DNA of 64,000 bases, taken from Runella salmonicolor. GTDB taxonomy: Bacteria > Bacteroidota > Bacteroidia > Cytophagales > Spirosomataceae. Under the pieces are notes generated by a model, which saw only the letters and a program-made list of their open reading frames with translations, ran no database searches and had not been told where the DNA came from. Where the stretch lies: NCBI RefSeq assembly GCF_024158025.1, contig NZ_JAMZEL010000012.1, positions 1 through 64,000 of the forward strand, read 5' to 3'. The translations under genes were made by a program, and so were the position numbers. Positions 24,830 through 32,342 of the stretch are shown here, piece by piece (the first letter of the stretch is position 1; each line of letters begins with the position of its first letter).

Positions 24830-27800
24830 ATGAAAAAACTGATTACCCTTCTCATCACGCTATCGGTATGTTCGTGCATCTGGGCCCAAACACCCACTTT
24901 CCCCCGCAACGGCGTTTATGACGAGCGCCCCGAATTGTACGCTTTCACCAACGCCACCATTTACATTGACGCGCGCAACGTACTCGAAAATGGCACTTTA
25001 CTCATCAAAAATGGCGTAATCGTTGGCGTGGGCAAAGACCTACAAATTCCTAACGGAACCGTCGTAACCGACCTCAAAGGCAAGCGCATCTATCCCGCTC
25101 TGATTGACATGGAATCGGACTACGGAATGCCCGAAGTCAAACGCACCCAAGGTGGCGGACGCGGCACTCCGCAGCAGATTGAATCCAACAAAAAAGGCGC
25201 TTACGGCTGGAATCAGGCCCTTAATCCCGAAACGGAAGCAGGGAAATTATTTACCGTCAACAATGCCAAAGCCGATGAAATGCGCAAATTGGGCTTTGCC
25301 ACAGTGCTTACTCACCACCACGACGGCATCGTACGCGGTAGCGGTGCGCTCGTAACCTTGGCTACCGATAGCGAAAACAGCGTCATTGTTCGCAGTCCCG
25401 TTTCGGCCCATTTATCGTTCAGCAAAGGCTCTTCTGGCCAACAATACCCCAACTCACCCATGGGCGCGATGGCGTTGTTGCGCCAAACTTACTACGATGC
25501 CGAATGGTATAAAAACGCAGGCAAAAATGTTGAATACAACATCTCACTCGACGCTTTTAATGCCCTGAGCGGATTGCCGACCGTATTTGAAGCAACCGAC
25601 AAATGGAGCTTGCTCCGGGCCGATAAACTGGGTGACGAATTCAAAACGCAATATATTTTTCGCGGCAATGGCGATGAATACCAGCGCATTGACGAAATAA
25701 AAGCAGCCGGCGGTTCACTTATTGTTCCGCTCAACTTTCCAGCGGCCTTCGATGTAGAAGATGTTTGGGATGCCGACAACGTGAGCCTTGCCGAAATGAA
25801 ACACTGGGAAATGGCTCCCGCCAACGCGGCGGCCTTGGAGAAAGCAGGCGTTAGTTTTGTACTGACGTCGGCATTGCTCAAAACAAAAACGGAATTTTGG
25901 ACCAACCTGCGCAAAGCCATTGAATACGGTTTGTCGGAAACCAAAGCACTGGAAGCGCTCACGACGGCTCCTGCCCAGCTCCTCAAATGCGACGATAAAG
26001 TAGGAAGTCTCAAAACGGGCGCTTGGGCCAATTTTATCATTACTTCGGGCAATTTGTTCAACGCCGATAACGTCATCTACGAAAACTGGATTAGGGGCAA
26101 AAAATACATCATCAATAACCTCAATCAAGCCGATATTCGAGGAACGTACAACTTAAGCATGGAGGCCGAAAAAGGGAAATTAACCATATCTGGAAAACCC
26201 GAGAAACCTGAATATCAAATTGTACTGAGCGACACCGTAAAAATTACGCCGAAAGTCACTTACCTCAACGACCTGATTTCGCTCAATTTTCAAACCGACC
26301 GAAAAGCCCCCAACGCCACCACCCGCCTGACGGGCTACCGGGAAGGAACGGGATTTAAAGGAAGCGGCGAAACCGCCAAAGGTACGCCTACCAAGTGGGA
26401 GGCTACCTTGCAGGAGCCCATAAAATTGACCGAAGCACGCCGCGACTCGACCCGCAAACCTGCTCCTAATGTAGGAAAACCGTTGTTTCCATTTGTTGGG
26501 TTTGGAAATGCTGAAAAACCAAAATCAGAAACGTTGTTGATTAAAAATGCCACCGTTTGGACCAGCGACGACGCAGGGATATTGCCCAACAGTGATGTAT
26601 TGGTGGAAAACGGCAAAATTGCCCGCATTGGCAAAAACCTCTCTGCCGCCAACGCCCGCGTGATTGACGGCACAGGCAAACACCTAACGCCTGGTATCAT
26701 CGACGAGCACTCACACATCGCGCTTTTCTCCATCAATGAGGGTGGTCAATCCAGCTCTGCTGAAGTACGCATGAGCGATGTTATCAACCCCGACGATATT
26801 AATATTTATCGTCAATTGGCGGGCGGCGTCACCATGTCGCAGCTGTTGCACGGCTCCGCAAATTCCATCGGTGGACAATCGGCCGTGGTGAAGTTGAAAT
26901 GGGGCGGCAATGTTTCGGACATGCTCCTGCCCGAAGCGCAGTTTATCAAATTTGCCCTGGGCGAAAACGTAAAACAGGCCAACAGCGGCAATCCAACGAG
27001 CCGTTATCCGCAAACGCGCATGGGCGTTGAGCAGGTATTTATGGATCATTTCACCCGCGCCCGCGAGTATGAGCGCGCCTGGGATTCGTACAATTCGATG
27101 AAGACCAAAATCGGAATGCCCGTGCCTCGCCGTGATATTGAACTGGACGCGTTGGTTGAAATTCTCAACGCTAAGCGCTTCATTACTTGTCACTCGTATG
27201 TACAATCTGAAATCAATATGCTTCTGAAAGTGGCGGATTCTTTAGGCTTCAAAATCAACACGTTTACGCACATTTTGGAAGGTTATAAAGTAGCCGATAA
27301 AATGAAAAAACACGGGGCCGCAGGTTCATCCTTCGCCGATTGGTGGGCGTATAAAATGGAAGTAAAAGACGCGATTCCGTACAATGCCGCCATTTTGACC
27401 AAAGTGGGCGTATTGACCAGCATCAACTCCGACGACGCCGAAATGGCCCGCCGCCTCAATCAGGAAGCCGCCAAAGCGGTAGAGTACGGTGGCATTGCCG
27501 AGACCGAAGCCCTTAAAATGGTGACCATCAATCCCGCTAAAATCATGCACCTAGATAAGCGTACGGGCAGCATCAAGACGGGCAAAGATGCCGATTTGGT
27601 TTTGTGGAACAACCACCCGCTTTCTATTTACGCCCGTCCTGACTATACCATTGTGGAAGGGGCGATTTACTACTCCACCGAAGGCGACGACAAACGACGC
27701 GACGAAGTAGAAAAGGAACGCGCTCGTTTGGTGCAGAAAATGATTTCGGCCAAAACGGGCGGCGCTACCGCCATCCGTCCGCCTTTCCGCCGTCAGCGTA

Positions 27801-27871
27801 TGTGGCATTGCGAAGATGTAGAGGGCGTAATGGCAGAAGGCGAAGAGCAAAGCGAGGAGGAAAAGAAATAG
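24830..27871 (+). CDS. Secreted protein with two tandem amidohydrolase domains
   Basis: A 1013-aa protein with a signal peptide (MKKLITLLITLSVCSCIWAQ). Domain 1 (about 40-430) has an imidazolonepropionase-like fold, but the metal HxH site is lost: the 'PGLIDxHxH' position reads YPALIDMESD around residue 93. Domain 2 (about 520-960) is intact with PGIIDEHSHIA (H627, H629), TCHSY, TFTHILEG and SINSDDAE. The protein ends in a Glu/Lys-rich tail. Such pairs are common in Bacteroidota and the substrate (peptide- or hydantoin-like amides) is unknown. Position beside the D-amino-acid operon suggests a related catabolic role. Confidence 0.85.
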   Translation: MKKLITLLITLSVCSCIWAQTPTFPRNGVYDERPELYAFTNATIYIDARNVLENGTLLIKNGVIVGVGKDLQIPNGTVVTDLKGKRIYPALIDMESDYGMPEVKRTQGGGRGTPQQIESNKKGAYGWNQALNPETEAGKLFTVNNAKADEMRKLGFATVLTHHHDGIVRGSGALVTLATDSENSVIVRSPVSAHLSFSKGSSGQQYPNSPMGAMALLRQTYYDAEWYKNAGKNVEYNISLDAFNALSGLPTVFEATDKWSLLRADKLGDEFKTQYIFRGNGDEYQRIDEIKAAGGSLIVPLNFPAAFDVEDVWDADNVSLAEMKHWEMAPANAAALEKAGVSFVLTSALLKTKTEFWTNLRKAIEYGLSETKALEALTTAPAQLLKCDDKVGSLKTGAWANFIITSGNLFNADNVIYENWIRGKKYIINNLNQADIRGTYNLSMEAEKGKLTISGKPEKPEYQIVLSDTVKITPKVTYLNDLISLNFQTDRKAPNATTRLTGYREGTGFKGSGETAKGTPTKWEATLQEPIKLTEARRDSTRKPAPNVGKPLFPFVGFGNAEKPKSETLLIKNATVWTSDDAGILPNSDVLVENGKIARIGKNLSAANARVIDGTGKHLTPGIIDEHSHIALFSINEGGQSSSAEVRMSDVINPDDINIYRQLAGGVTMSQLLHGSANSIGGQSAVVKLKWGGNVSDMLLPEAQFIKFALGENVKQANSGNPTSRYPQTRMGVEQVFMDHFTRAREYERAWDSYNSMKTKIGMPVPRRDIELDALVEILNAKRFITCHSYVQSEINMLLKVADSLGFKINTFTHILEGYKVADKMKKHGAAGSSFADWWAYKMEVKDAIPYNAAILTKVGVLTSINSDDAEMARRLNQEAAKAVEYGGIAETEALKMVTINPAKIMHLDKRTGSIKTGKDADLVLWNNHPLSIYARPDYTIVEGAIYYSTEGDDKRRDEVEKERARLVQKMISAKTGGATAIRPPFRRQRMWHCEDVEGVMAEGEEQSEEEKK

Positions 27872-27885
27872 GAAAAGAGAAACAG

Positions 27886-28375
27886 GAAGTAAGAAGTAGG
27901 AGTCAAGACTTTTATACATCATGGATAATAAAACACCCATCCAAACATTCCGAGATTTACAAGTTTATACTTTGGCTCATCAATTAGCCATGAAAATTTT
28001 TTGGCTCAGTACAAAATTTCCTTCTGAAGAAAAATACTCCTTAACCGATCAAATACGACGTTCCTCTTGCTCCGTTGCAGCAAATATTGCAGAAGGTTGG
28101 GGAAAGCGAAGATTTGAAAATACATTCAAAAGACATTTAATCGACTCCATCGGCTCTCTTGAAGAGACTAAATGTTGGTTATTATTCGCCTTAGATTGTC
28201 TGTATATTAGTCAAGAATCATACAAAGAACTAACTACCGATACTGAATATCTCGGTGCTAAACTTTCGAAATTACATGAGAACTGGAAGACCTTCTAACT
28301 ATCCTATAAAAGTCCATAAGTTATATTTTGCTCAGGCATCTTATTTCTTACGGCCTATTTCTTATTTCTTACTTC
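27886..28375. repeat. Inverted repeats flanking the four-helix-bundle gene
   Basis: GAAGTAAGAAGTA at 27886-27898 and its near-complement (12 of 13) at 28363-28375 bracket the small gene at 27921-28298. The flanks are purine-rich on opposite strands (repeated AAGAAGTA/AAGAAATA words). This looks like the boundary sequence of an inserted unit. No transposase is present. Confidence 0.5.
27921..28298 (+). CDS. Four-helix-bundle protein (23S intervening-sequence type)
   Basis: A 125-aa protein of the 'four helix bundle / S23' family first seen in 23S rRNA intervening sequences (FRDLQVYTLAHQLAMKIFWLS, SLTDQIRRSSCSVAANIAEGW, SLEETKCWLLFALD). Relatives include the accessory protein Avd of diversity-generating retroelements, but no reverse transcriptase or variable repeat is nearby. 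The function is unknown. It sits between two amidohydrolase genes that look like former neighbours, with inverted purine-rich flanks, and overlaps the apparent start of the next gene. Confidence 0.85.
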   Translation: MDNKTPIQTFRDLQVYTLAHQLAMKIFWLSTKFPSEEKYSLTDQIRRSSCSVAANIAEGWGKRRFENTFKRHLIDSIGSLEETKCWLLFALDCLYISQESYKELTTDTEYLGAKLSKLHENWKTF

Positions 28376-29661
28376 TTATTTCGGGTCTTTTATTTCAGCC
28401 CGTATCGGCACAAAACCCCGCCCCTGCCAAGCCCCAAACCAAGCCAATTGCGTTGGTGGGGGGCACCGTTCATGTAGGCAACGGAACCGTGATTGACAAA
28501 GGAACGGTGGTCTTTGACAAAGGAATCCTTACTGCCGTAGGCGATGCAAGTACGACTTTTGACCGCAACGCCACCGAAATCATTGACGTAACTGGCAAAC
28601 ACCTTTATCCGGGCCTCATTGCCATGGGCGCCACGACGGGCTTGGTCGAAATCAGTTCGGTTCGGGCCACTACCGACAACCAGGAAATCGGGGCGCTCAA
28701 TCCCAACGTTCGGGCATTGGTTGCGTATAATACTGATTCTGAAGTCATTCCTACTTTGCGTAACAATGGATTATTGCTTACTCAAGCGACTCCCCAAGGT
28801 GGTACGATTTCGGGCTCATCGTCGGTGATGGAACTCGACGGATGGAACTGGGAAGATGCTGTTCTGAAAAAAGACGATGGCTTGTGGCTGACGTGGCCGC
28901 CATTTTTTGCCCGTGAGTTCAACTTCGAGGATTTTTCGGTAAGCCTCCAGCGAAACAGCCGCCGTCAGGAGGTAATCAATAATCTTGCGCAATTGTTTTC
29001 GGATGCCCGCGCGTACAGCCAAATCAAAAATCCAAGCATTACCAATCTCAAATTGGAAGCGTTGCGGGGGCTATTTAGTGGCAATCAAAACTTGTACATC
29101 CGCGCCGACAACAGCAAAGACATTATCGAATCTGTCAAATTTGCCAAATCGCACGGGGTTCAGAAACCAGTCATTGTAGGAGCAGAAGATGCTTTGCGGG
29201 TGGTAGATTTTCTGAAAGAAAACAATATTCCCGTGGTCTTGGGGGAAACCCACCGCCTCCCCAACCGTCAGGATGAGCCAGTGTATCAGCCCTATCAACT
29301 GCCTTCGTTGCTGCAAAAAGCGGGCGTAACGGTTGCGTTAAGTTATGGCGAAGCCTATTGGCGTACGCGCAACTTACCATTTGTGGCGGGAACCGCCGCA
29401 GGATTTGGCAACCTCGACCGCGAAGAAGCGTTAAAAATGATTACGTCTACCCCCGCCAAAATTCTGGGCGTTGACAAACAGGTAGGGACGTTGGAAAAAG
29501 GGAAGTTGGCCACGCTCGTGGTCTGCAAAGGCGACATTTTGGATATGCGCTCCAACGGCATTGAACACGCTTTCATCAGGGGCCGAAAGACCGACCTCGA
29601 CGACCGCCACAAACGCCAGTACAAAAAATACAACGACAAATACGATATCGGAAACAAATAA
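28276..29661 (+). CDS. Amidohydrolase-like secreted protein lacking the metal HxH motif
   Basis: About 461 aa in the imidazolonepropionase-like amidohydrolase fold (GGTVHVGNGTVIDKGTVVFDKG, VTGKHLYPGLIAMGATTG, TSTPAKILGVDKQVGTLEKGKLA). The HxH pair is missing: the site reads IAMGATTG, so classic metal catalysis is doubtful. The N-terminus is odd: the signal-peptide-like stretch (SYFLRPISYFLLLISGLLFQPVSAQ) is encoded by the repeat flank of the upstream inserted gene, and the only ATGs (28255, 28276) lie inside that gene. Start 28276 is tentative. It probably acts with the 1013-aa protein. Confidence 0.72.
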   Translation: MRTGRPSNYPIKVHKLYFAQASYFLRPISYFLLLISGLLFQPVSAQNPAPAKPQTKPIALVGGTVHVGNGTVIDKGTVVFDKGILTAVGDASTTFDRNATEIIDVTGKHLYPGLIAMGATTGLVEISSVRATTDNQEIGALNPNVRALVAYNTDSEVIPTLRNNGLLLTQATPQGGTISGSSSVMELDGWNWEDAVLKKDDGLWLTWPPFFAREFNFEDFSVSLQRNSRRQEVINNLAQLFSDARAYSQIKNPSITNLKLEALRGLFSGNQNLYIRADNSKDIIESVKFAKSHGVQKPVIVGAEDALRVVDFLKENNIPVVLGETHRLPNRQDEPVYQPYQLPSLLQKAGVTVALSYGEAYWRTRNLPFVAGTAAGFGNLDREEALKMITSTPAKILGVDKQVGTLEKGKLATLVVCKGDILDMRSNGIEHAFIRGRKTDLDDRHKRQYKKYNDKYDIGNK

Positions 29662-29671
29662 AGGCTTATAC

Positions 29672-29719
29672 AATACTTGCCAAGACTCCGCGTCTCCATT
29701 TCGAGTCTTGGCAAGTATT
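29672..29719. terminator. Bidirectional terminator hairpin
   Basis: A perfect 17-bp inverted repeat (AATACTTGCCAAGACTC / its complement) with a 14-nt loop. It lies between the convergent amidohydrolase (plus) and DUF4412 (minus) genes. Confidence 0.8.
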
Positions 29720-29724
29720 AATCA

Positions 29725-30453
29725 TTATTGCTTGTTGCCGTGTTGTTTTATCATTTCTTCCATGATTTTTTTACGCTCGGCAGGCGTCATATTCTGGATT
29801 TTGTTTGGATCAATGGACGTACCTTTTTTATAGTCAGCTGGAATATTGAACAGGGCGGCCGACACGGGCTTAGTATCGTATTTCACCAACTCCATCGTCA
29901 TCCCCCCTTCTTTATTTTTCATTTGCGTTTTGACCACAAAACCTTCAGCACCCGCTTTTTTCAGTTCGCTGTACATTTGGTCATTGCCGCCGCTCATGTT
30001 TGATTTCCAATAACCCATCATGCTTTCATAGCCGGCGATGTCTTTGGTGGTCCACATATCCATGGGGCGGTTGCTCATGGTCACCACGATGTGTGTGCAA
30101 TTGAGGTTTTGAAGCTTTTCTTTTCCTACCACTTTTACCGTCACTTTAGCGGCGTTGGGGTCTTTGGGGGCCGAATTGGTATTTACTTCGGTGTAGGTTT
30201 TAGCCCCCTCATTCAGCATAATCATGGTATTGGGCTTATTGGGCAACATCAGCATCACTTGCTTGTGCGACATTCCGGGCATATTGAGACTGGTTTCCAT
30301 CCGTACTTTTCCACTCGCAAATTGCATTTTGCTGGTCGATACATTACTTTGCCCTTGCCCCGACATGGTCATTTTGTATTCAATCGTTCCTTGTTGTGCT
30401 TGTACTGAAATGGCTCCCGCCAACGCAAAAGTAAGCGTTAAGAATTGTTTCAT
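29725..30453 (-). CDS. Secreted DUF4412 domain protein
   Basis: A 242-aa protein with a signal peptide (MKQFLTLTFALAGAISVQAQ) and a DUF4412-like body (GTIEYKMTMSGQG..., MLMLPNKPNTMIMLNEGAKTYTEV, DIAGYESMMGYWKS). It is methionine-rich (about 10% Met) and lysine-rich at the C-terminus. The fold resembles LolA-like lipoprotein carriers; function unknown. The frame opens 10 codons earlier, but Met11 begins the signal peptide. Confidence 0.8.
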   Translation of the reverse strand: MKQFLTLTFALAGAISVQAQQGTIEYKMTMSGQGQSNVSTSKMQFASGKVRMETSLNMPGMSHKQVMLMLPNKPNTMIMLNEGAKTYTEVNTNSAPKDPNAAKVTVKVVGKEKLQNLNCTHIVVTMSNRPMDMWTTKDIAGYESMMGYWKSNMSGGNDQMYSELKKAGAEGFVVKTQMKNKEGGMTMELVKYDTKPVSAALFNIPADYKKGTSIDPNKIQNMTPAERKKIMEEMIKQHGNKQ

Positions 30454-30620
30454 AGTATTGATTTTTATAGGAAAGATATACAACGTCGGTTGTCATGATT
30501 TTGTATGGTAGAGTTATTTAAAATCAAAAAAGGGCCATTAGCCCTCAAACGCCTACCAAGGCAAATCTTCCCATCAATTCTAAAATTATCAATAAAAACC
30601 CTAGTCATAAATGAGGCTAC

Positions 30621-30654
30621 TGGCGGTTGTTGAGGATTCAACAACCGCCAGTAA
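30621..30654 (-). terminator. Hairpin terminator after the NmrA-like gene
   Basis: A perfect 15-bp stem (ACTGGCGGTTGTTGA / complement) with a 4-nt loop, 4 bp beyond the stop of the NmrA-like gene on the minus strand. No strong T tract follows immediately. Confidence 0.75.
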
Positions 30655-30658
30655 AATA

Positions 30659-31549
30659 TTAGCTTGCTGCATTAAATGCCACGGCAAATTCTTTTTTAGC
30701 AAAATCTTCAAACGTTGTCGGTGTGGTATTGGACGCATCACGCTCGTAACCATTGAGATACTCTCCCGAGTTTAAACCCGCAAAAAGTTCGTTGTAACCG
30801 TCAGCGATGGTTTCGGGAAGGCCCGCGCCAATCATCCCCGCCCGGGCATCTTCAGGCGAAAACTGTACATAGTGAAAAGGCTTTCCAACGGCATCGCTCA
30901 AAATAGCGGTTGCTTCCGTCATGGTATAATCGGCCGCTCCCGCCACAAAAACATGGGAATGACCTTCAAAATCAAGCGTTAAAAAATGCTTAACGGCCAC
31001 TTCTGCAATGTCGTGCGTATGCACCAACGGAACCTTTAAGTCCTCGTTGAGCGTATATCCCTGAATCCCAGCAGCCTTGATTAAGCCGATGTTGCCGAAG
31101 AAATTCTCCATAAAATAGCCTGCGCGCAAATTGAGCACGTTCAACCCTTCTACGGTTTTAAGTGCCTGTTCTAAATCGTACAATCCACTTACGGGTCCGG
31201 CACCCGTTGGCATGTGTGCCCCCATTGAACTCAAGACCACGGCGTATTTTACGCCGGACCCCTGCAATGCGTCCACAAAATTTTGAATGATTTCACGCTG
31301 ATACGCCCGCCAATCGGTAATGTTCCACTTGGGCGGAACCATCAAATAAACGGCTTCGGCACCTTTGAATGTTTCTTTCAGAAATACGGCATCTTCCAAA
31401 TCACCGACGGCCAATTGGGCTCCTTTTTCGGCCAATGCGGCCCCCTTTGTTGCGTTGCGAACAACGGCTTTTACTTTTTTTCCTGCTGCAAGCAGCTCTT
31501 CGGCAATGATGTGCCCGGTGTGTCCGGTGGCTCCTGTAATAACGTACAT
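30659..31549 (-). CDS. NmrA-like NAD(P)-binding oxidoreductase
   Basis: A 296-aa atypical short-chain dehydrogenase with the N-terminal dinucleotide motif GATGHTG (residues 5-11) and an NmrA-type core (AVGDLEDAVFLKETFKGAEAVYLMVPP, NLRAGYFMENF). The family includes quinone reductases such as QorB and redox-sensing NmrA proteins. The upstream region carries an operator shared with the neighbouring TetR gene, so expression is probably repressed by that regulator and induced by an electrophile or quinone. The inducer is inference. Confidence 0.87.
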   Translation of the reverse strand: MYVITGATGHTGHIIAEELLAAGKKVKAVVRNATKGAALAEKGAQLAVGDLEDAVFLKETFKGAEAVYLMVPPKWNITDWRAYQREIIQNFVDALQGSGVKYAVVLSSMGAHMPTGAGPVSGLYDLEQALKTVEGLNVLNLRAGYFMENFFGNIGLIKAAGIQGYTLNEDLKVPLVHTHDIAEVAVKHFLTLDFEGHSHVFVAGAADYTMTEATAILSDAVGKPFHYVQFSPEDARAGMIGAGLPETIADGYNELFAGLNSGEYLNGYERDASNTTPTTFEDFAKKEFAVAFNAAS

Positions 31550-31592
31550 GTTTCTTTGGTTTTAATAAATTTAAATTTGTATTTCAGTATAC

Positions 31593-31614
31593 ATACATAC
31601 TAGTTGGTATGTAT
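31593..31614. promoter_or_regulatory. TetR operator upstream of the NmrA-like gene
   Basis: A 22-bp palindrome with half-sites ATACATAC and GTATGTAT around a 6-bp centre (TAGTTG). The 18-bp core is ACATACTAGTTGGTATGT. The same core with one difference lies in the promoter of the TetR gene. It overlaps a possible promoter (minus strand: TTG-N20-TATGTATG). Confidence 0.8.
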
Positions 31615-31628
31615 TTGCGCAAAAAAAA

Positions 31629-32216
31629 TCAGACTTTAAGTCCTTCGGAAAATTGTTTTAATTGGGCAATAACCATCTCAAAAGCGGCCCGGCTTTGCAT
31701 GGCTTTGGCCACGCTAAAACCTCCTTCAATGGCCGATAAATAGAAAAAAGCGGTCTGAGTTGGGTTAAAATCAAGCTTAAATTCTCCTGCCAATTGGGCA
31801 TTTTTTAGGCCTGTCTCAACCTGTAACTGCATTTGGTGGGTAATTCGGTGCAATCTTTTGCGAAACCCTTCATCCAAAGGCGGCATTTCCTGCGTAAGAT
31901 TGGTCAGTGGGCAACCAAGCTTGATTTCTTCATCAGTTTTGGCAAAATCTCGGTATGATTCTAATACGCCTAATAAAACAACCCCAAAATTTTTCTCGGC
32001 GCGTTCAAACGATTCCCAGATTTTTAGGTAGTGAGGCGCCAGCAACTCGTCTAAAATAGCGTACCCTAAATCAAACTTATTGGGGAAGTAATGATACAAC
32101 GCCCCCTTCGTAATACCCATTTCAGCCACCACCTTATCGGCACGAACTCCCTGAAAGCCATTGCGGTGAATGGCTTCGTAGTTTTTGTGCAATATTTCGG
32201 TGCGTGTATCTGTCAT
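31629..32216 (-). CDS. TetR/AcrR family repressor
   Basis: A 195-aa TetR-family regulator with an N-terminal DNA-binding domain (TRTEILHKNYEAIHRNGFQGVRADKVVAEMGITKGALYHYFPNKFDL) and a C-terminal ligand pocket. Its own promoter and that of the downstream NmrA-like gene both carry the same ACATAC-N6-GTATGT palindrome, so it is predicted to repress itself and the oxidoreductase. The -7 box ends 8 bp before the ATG, so the mRNA would be nearly leaderless. Confidence 0.92.
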   Translation of the reverse strand: MTDTRTEILHKNYEAIHRNGFQGVRADKVVAEMGITKGALYHYFPNKFDLGYAILDELLAPHYLKIWESFERAEKNFGVVLLGVLESYRDFAKTDEEIKLGCPLTNLTQEMPPLDEGFRKRLHRITHQMQLQVETGLKNAQLAGEFKLDFNPTQTAFFYLSAIEGGFSVAKAMQSRAAFEMVIAQLKQFSEGLKV

Positions 32217-32223
32217 GGTGCCA

Positions 32224-32253
32224 CAAAGGTATACATACTAATTGGTATGTCAA
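32224..32253 (-). promoter_or_regulatory. Promoter of the TetR gene with operator in the spacer
   Basis: On the minus strand TTG (32253-32251), N19, TACCTTTG (32231-32224), an exact consensus. The 18-bp palindrome ACATAC-N6-GTATGT at 32233-32250 fills the spacer almost exactly, a direct way for the repressor to block polymerase. Confidence 0.85.
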
Positions 32254-32279
32254 GATTTTTATCAATTATTTTTGAAAAA

Positions 32280-32306
32280 ATAAGCCCCTTTTGAAAAGGG
32301 GCTTAT
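32280..32306 (-). terminator. Rho-independent terminator of the ATP-grasp gene
   Basis: A 13-bp stem (ATAAGCCCCTTTT / complement) followed on the minus strand by a run of T. It lies 37 bp after the stop of the ATP-grasp gene. Confidence 0.88.
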
Positions 32307-32342
32307 AAAAAGAAATAGAAATGTATTATAAATATTTAATTA

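Noticed and set aside
25492..26076. Long minus-strand frames opposite the 1013-aa amidohydrolase
   Set aside because: Strong codon periodicity of the plus-strand gene produces these antisense frames; no domains are recognisable.
27921..28298. Diversity-generating retroelement accessory protein (Avd)
   Set aside because: The four-helix-bundle fold matches, but there is no reverse transcriptase, template repeat or variable repeat nearby.
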